DNA of 64,000 bases from CAYSRM01 sp964475205 (GTDB lineage Bacteria > Verrucomicrobiota > Kiritimatiellia > UBA8416 > CAYSRM01). Shown piece after piece: positions 61,907 through 64,000 of the stretch. Location of the stretch: positions 1 to 64,000 of the forward strand of contig CAYYVQ010000007.1 of NCBI GenBank assembly GCA_964475205.1, given 5' to 3'. Every line of letters starts with the position of its first letter. Position 1 is the first letter of the stretch. The position numbers were made by a program, and so were the translations under genes. The notes below the pieces were generated by a model, which was not told the DNA's origin, ran no database searches, and was given only the letters and a program-made list of their open reading frames with translations.

Positions 61907-63280
61907 ATGAATACAACTCGACAACCTAATATATTGTTTATATTCAGCGACCAGCAACGATGGGATTCTTGCGGATGCTATGGCCAGCCCCTGAATACAA
62001 CACCAAACCTCGACCGGATGGCAGAAGAAGGAGTATGCTTCGAAAATGCATTCACCTGCCAGCCCGTATGCGGCCCTGCTCGCTCATGCCTCCAGACCGG
62101 TAAATACGCTGCCGAAGTGGGCTGCCACACTAATAACCGACTGCTCCCCCTCGATCATAAGACCATAGCACACCACTTGTCGGAACACGGCTACGACACG
62201 GCCTATATCGGTAAATGGCACCTCGCATCGTGCGGCCCGAGAAACGGGCCGGACAGTTTCAGGCAGCGCCCGGTGCCAATCGACAGGAGGGGCGGATACG
62301 ACTACTGGTTGGCCTCAGATTGTCTCGAATTTACCTCTCACAGCTACGACGGGCACATGTTCGACAATAACGGAAACATGCGGGTATTCCCAGAGGATCG
62401 CTACAGGGCCGACGCACAGACCGACTGGGTAATAGAGTATCTGCAGGACAGAAAAGAAAGCAGTCAGCCTTTCTTCCTTTTTGTCTCTTACATAGAACCG
62501 CATCACCAGAACGACCATAATCATTACGAAGGGCCGAAAGGTTCTAAAGAGATGTTCAAGAACTTCACTGTGCCAGGCGACCTTGTCGATACAGACGGGG
62601 ACTGGGAAAATGAGTACCCGGATTATCTAGGGTGCGTCCATAGCCTGGACACAAATCTCGGACGGATACAGGATTCAGTCGAAGAACTCGGGCTCAGCGA
62701 AAACACCCTGATCATCTATACAAGCGACCATGGTTCTCACTTTCGCACGCGCAATAGAGAATACAAAAGATCCTGCCATGACGGGTGCGTTCGTATTCCG
62801 CTTGTCATAAACGGGCCGGGCTTCAAAGGAGGAAAGCGTCAGACAGAAATCGCAAGCCTCATCGACCTGCCGCCAACACTGCTTGACGCAGCAGGTATCC
62901 ATCCGCAGGAGCACATTACCATCTACAACTCCATGAGAGGCAGACGCCTGCAGGAACTGTCAGACACCTGCCCTTCAGATTGGCCGAAAGAGGCATTCAT
63001 CCAGATAAGCGAAAGCCATTGCGGGCGTGCGATCAGGACCCATAAGTGGAAATACAGCGTCCGTGCTCCTGATAAATCAGGGAACGAACCGTCAAGCGAA
63101 GTTTACGAAGAAGACTTTCTATATGACCTCGAAGCGGATCCTCATGAACGGAACAACCTCGCTGCCGATCCTGCATATGAAGAAATAAGGAAAGATCTTT
63201 CGATGCGACTCAGGCAGCGCATGATTGAGGCCAACGAAAAAGAGCCCGAAATAAGACCGAAAAACTCAGCCGGAAAATAG
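61907..63280 (+). CDS. Sulfatase (Cys-type, family S1)
   Basis: 457 residues from the ATG after AAGGGCTTTCAGT. The alkaline-phosphatase fold is shown by PNILFIFSDQQRWDSCGCYG, the target motif C55-G-P-A-R59 (CxPxR, where Cys becomes formylglycine), TAYIGKWHLA, YTSDHGSHF with metal-site Asp-His, and a C-terminal DLEADPHERNNLA. It removes sulfate esters from carbohydrates. There is no signal peptide, so it should act in the cytoplasm unless another start is used. Cys-type sulfatases of anaerobes need anSME, encoded at 22508-23614. An in-frame ATG six codons upstream lacks a ribosome binding site. Confidence 0.9.
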   Translation: MNTTRQPNILFIFSDQQRWDSCGCYGQPLNTTPNLDRMAEEGVCFENAFTCQPVCGPARSCLQTGKYAAEVGCHTNNRLLPLDHKTIAHHLSEHGYDTAYIGKWHLASCGPRNGPDSFRQRPVPIDRRGGYDYWLASDCLEFTSHSYDGHMFDNNGNMRVFPEDRYRADAQTDWVIEYLQDRKESSQPFFLFVSYIEPHHQNDHNHYEGPKGSKEMFKNFTVPGDLVDTDGDWENEYPDYLGCVHSLDTNLGRIQDSVEELGLSENTLIIYTSDHGSHFRTRNREYKRSCHDGCVRIPLVINGPGFKGGKRQTEIASLIDLPPTLLDAAGIHPQEHITIYNSMRGRRLQELSDTCPSDWPKEAFIQISESHCGRAIRTHKWKYSVRAPDKSGNEPSSEVYEEDFLYDLEADPHERNNLAADPAYEEIRKDLSMRLRQRMIEANEKEPEIRPKNSAGK

Positions 63281-63319
63281 AATTCCCGGAAAATGCTTTG
63301 AAACTGGAGCACAACAAGC

Positions 63320-64000
63320 TCACCCGCTTCCCAGCGCTTCGGAAACATAGTCGCATTGTTCCTCGGAATGATATGAACTTCGGACAAGCGGAGCGGAAAC
63401 AACAACCTTGCACCCGCTATCCAATCCCTTTTTCCTGAAAACATCAAAAACTTCCGGCTCCACATATCTGTCCACAGGAAGATGCTGACTGGTAGGCTGC
63501 AGATACTGACCTATGTATAAAATCTGACAACCGGTTCCGGCTGCATCATCAATCAAGCTATAAATCTCTTCGTCAGTCTCGCCAAGCCCAACCATGATTC
63601 CGGTCTTTGTTATCATCCCTTTTTCCGCCGACCGCTTGAGTATTTTCAAGGATTGATCATAGTCGGCTTGAGGGCGCGCAACATCATACATTCTCCTCAC
63701 CGTCTCAAGATTGTGCCCGAAAACTTCCGGTTGCTGCGCGGCAACAATTTCAAAAGCCGCCAGGCTTCCGTTGAAATCAGGCACAAGAACCTCTACCCGG
63801 ATTGATGGATTCTTCTCTCGGATACGGCGAATTGAATCAGCCCAGATTCCTGCGCCTCCGTCCGGAAGGTCGTCGCGGGTAACAGAAGTAATCACAACCT
63901 CATTAAGACCCATTTTTGACACGGCATCGGCTACGCGCTCAGGTTCGCCAAGATCACAACCAAGCGGCTTGCCGGAACCCACATTACAGAAACGGCAAGA
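63320..64000 (-). CDS. lipA: Lipoyl synthase, N-terminus outside the window
   Basis: The 3' 227 codons are present; the frame stays open to the last base of the window. The first visible residues, SCRFCNVGSG, contain the end of the radical SAM CxxxCxxC motif. EVVITSVTRDDLPDGGAG, FGHNLETVRRMY, MVGLGETDEEI and QYLQPTSQHLPVDRYV follow, all typical of LipA. It inserts sulfur into octanoyl groups to make lipoyl cofactor for 2-oxoacid dehydrogenases or the glycine cleavage system. It is convergent with the sulfatase, 39 bases apart. Confidence 0.93.
   Translation of the reverse strand, partial: SCRFCNVGSGKPLGCDLGEPERVADAVSKMGLNEVVITSVTRDDLPDGGAGIWADSIRRIREKNPSIRVEVLVPDFNGSLAAFEIVAAQQPEVFGHNLETVRRMYDVARPQADYDQSLKILKRSAEKGMITKTGIMVGLGETDEEIYSLIDDAAGTGCQILYIGQYLQPTSQHLPVDRYVEPEVFDVFRKKGLDSGCKVVVSAPLVRSSYHSEEQCDYVSEALGSG

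Overview
The window reads as a chromosomal segment of an anaerobic, Gram-negative (diderm) bacterium. The outer membrane is implied by a Kdo transferase (waaA), a TonB-dependent receptor, a porin, a secretin and an Ig-like lipoprotein. Anaerobic life is implied by a trimeric [FeFe]-hydrogenase, rubrerythrin, an oxygen-independent (radical SAM) sulfatase-maturating enzyme and a URO-D family protein. Sulfatase plus anSME, GH20 and GH38 glycosidases, an AGE-type epimerase, an SSS symporter and a NagA-like deacetylase point to a glycan degrader. From this mix I infer the PVC superphylum, most likely Kiritimatiellota or Lentisphaerota. That is inference: there is no rRNA in the window.

Layout. 0.1-2.5 kb: NagA-like deacetylase and a sugar isomerase-like TIM barrel. 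2.4-5.4 kb: a membrane DHp-only sensor with a response regulator, and a divergent C2H2 zinc-finger protein. 5.4-11 kb: comM, a pabB-pabC fusion, a porin and rubrerythrin. 11-15.6 kb: a 1115-residue LemA-containing membrane protein and a URO-D family protein. 15.7-22.4 kb: a tight five-gene type IV pilus / type II secretion operon (secretin, PilM-PilN fusion, PilO-like, PilP-like, PilB/GspE ATPase). 22.5-30.2 kb: a minus-strand run of ispF, cysS, tmk, holB, ricT, aroQ, an AmaP-like gene, a PfkB kinase and anSME. 30.2-30.8 kb: a large nested palindrome. 30.8-33.7 kb: AGE epimerase and SSS symporter. 33.7-42.9 kb: a seven-gene minus-strand operon, mostly joined by 4-base overlaps, coding for a Cache-domain histidine kinase, HydB, HydA, HydC, two response regulators and a TonB-dependent receptor. 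43.1-45 kb: nadE. 45.1-48.5 kb: waaA and three envelope genes of unknown role. 48.8-54.7 kb: trpB(2)-dprA-topA-xerC. 54.9-63.3 kb: GH20, GH38, a transglutaminase-fold protein and a Cys-type sulfatase. 63.3 kb to the end: lipA, cut by the window edge.

How the parts fit. The hydrogenase operon couples NADH/ferredoxin reoxidation with H2 and is physically linked to its own signalling proteins and an outer-membrane receptor. The glycan genes form a dispersed set, with the sulfatase at 62 kb needing the anSME at 23 kb. Intergenic regions carry at least three kinds of palindromic repeat. One family has two copies whose apical hairpins show compensatory changes.

Limits. No rRNA, tRNA, CRISPR array or IS transposase was recognised. 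Starts were moved from the longest open frame wherever a ribosome binding site and homology favoured an internal start; each case is noted.
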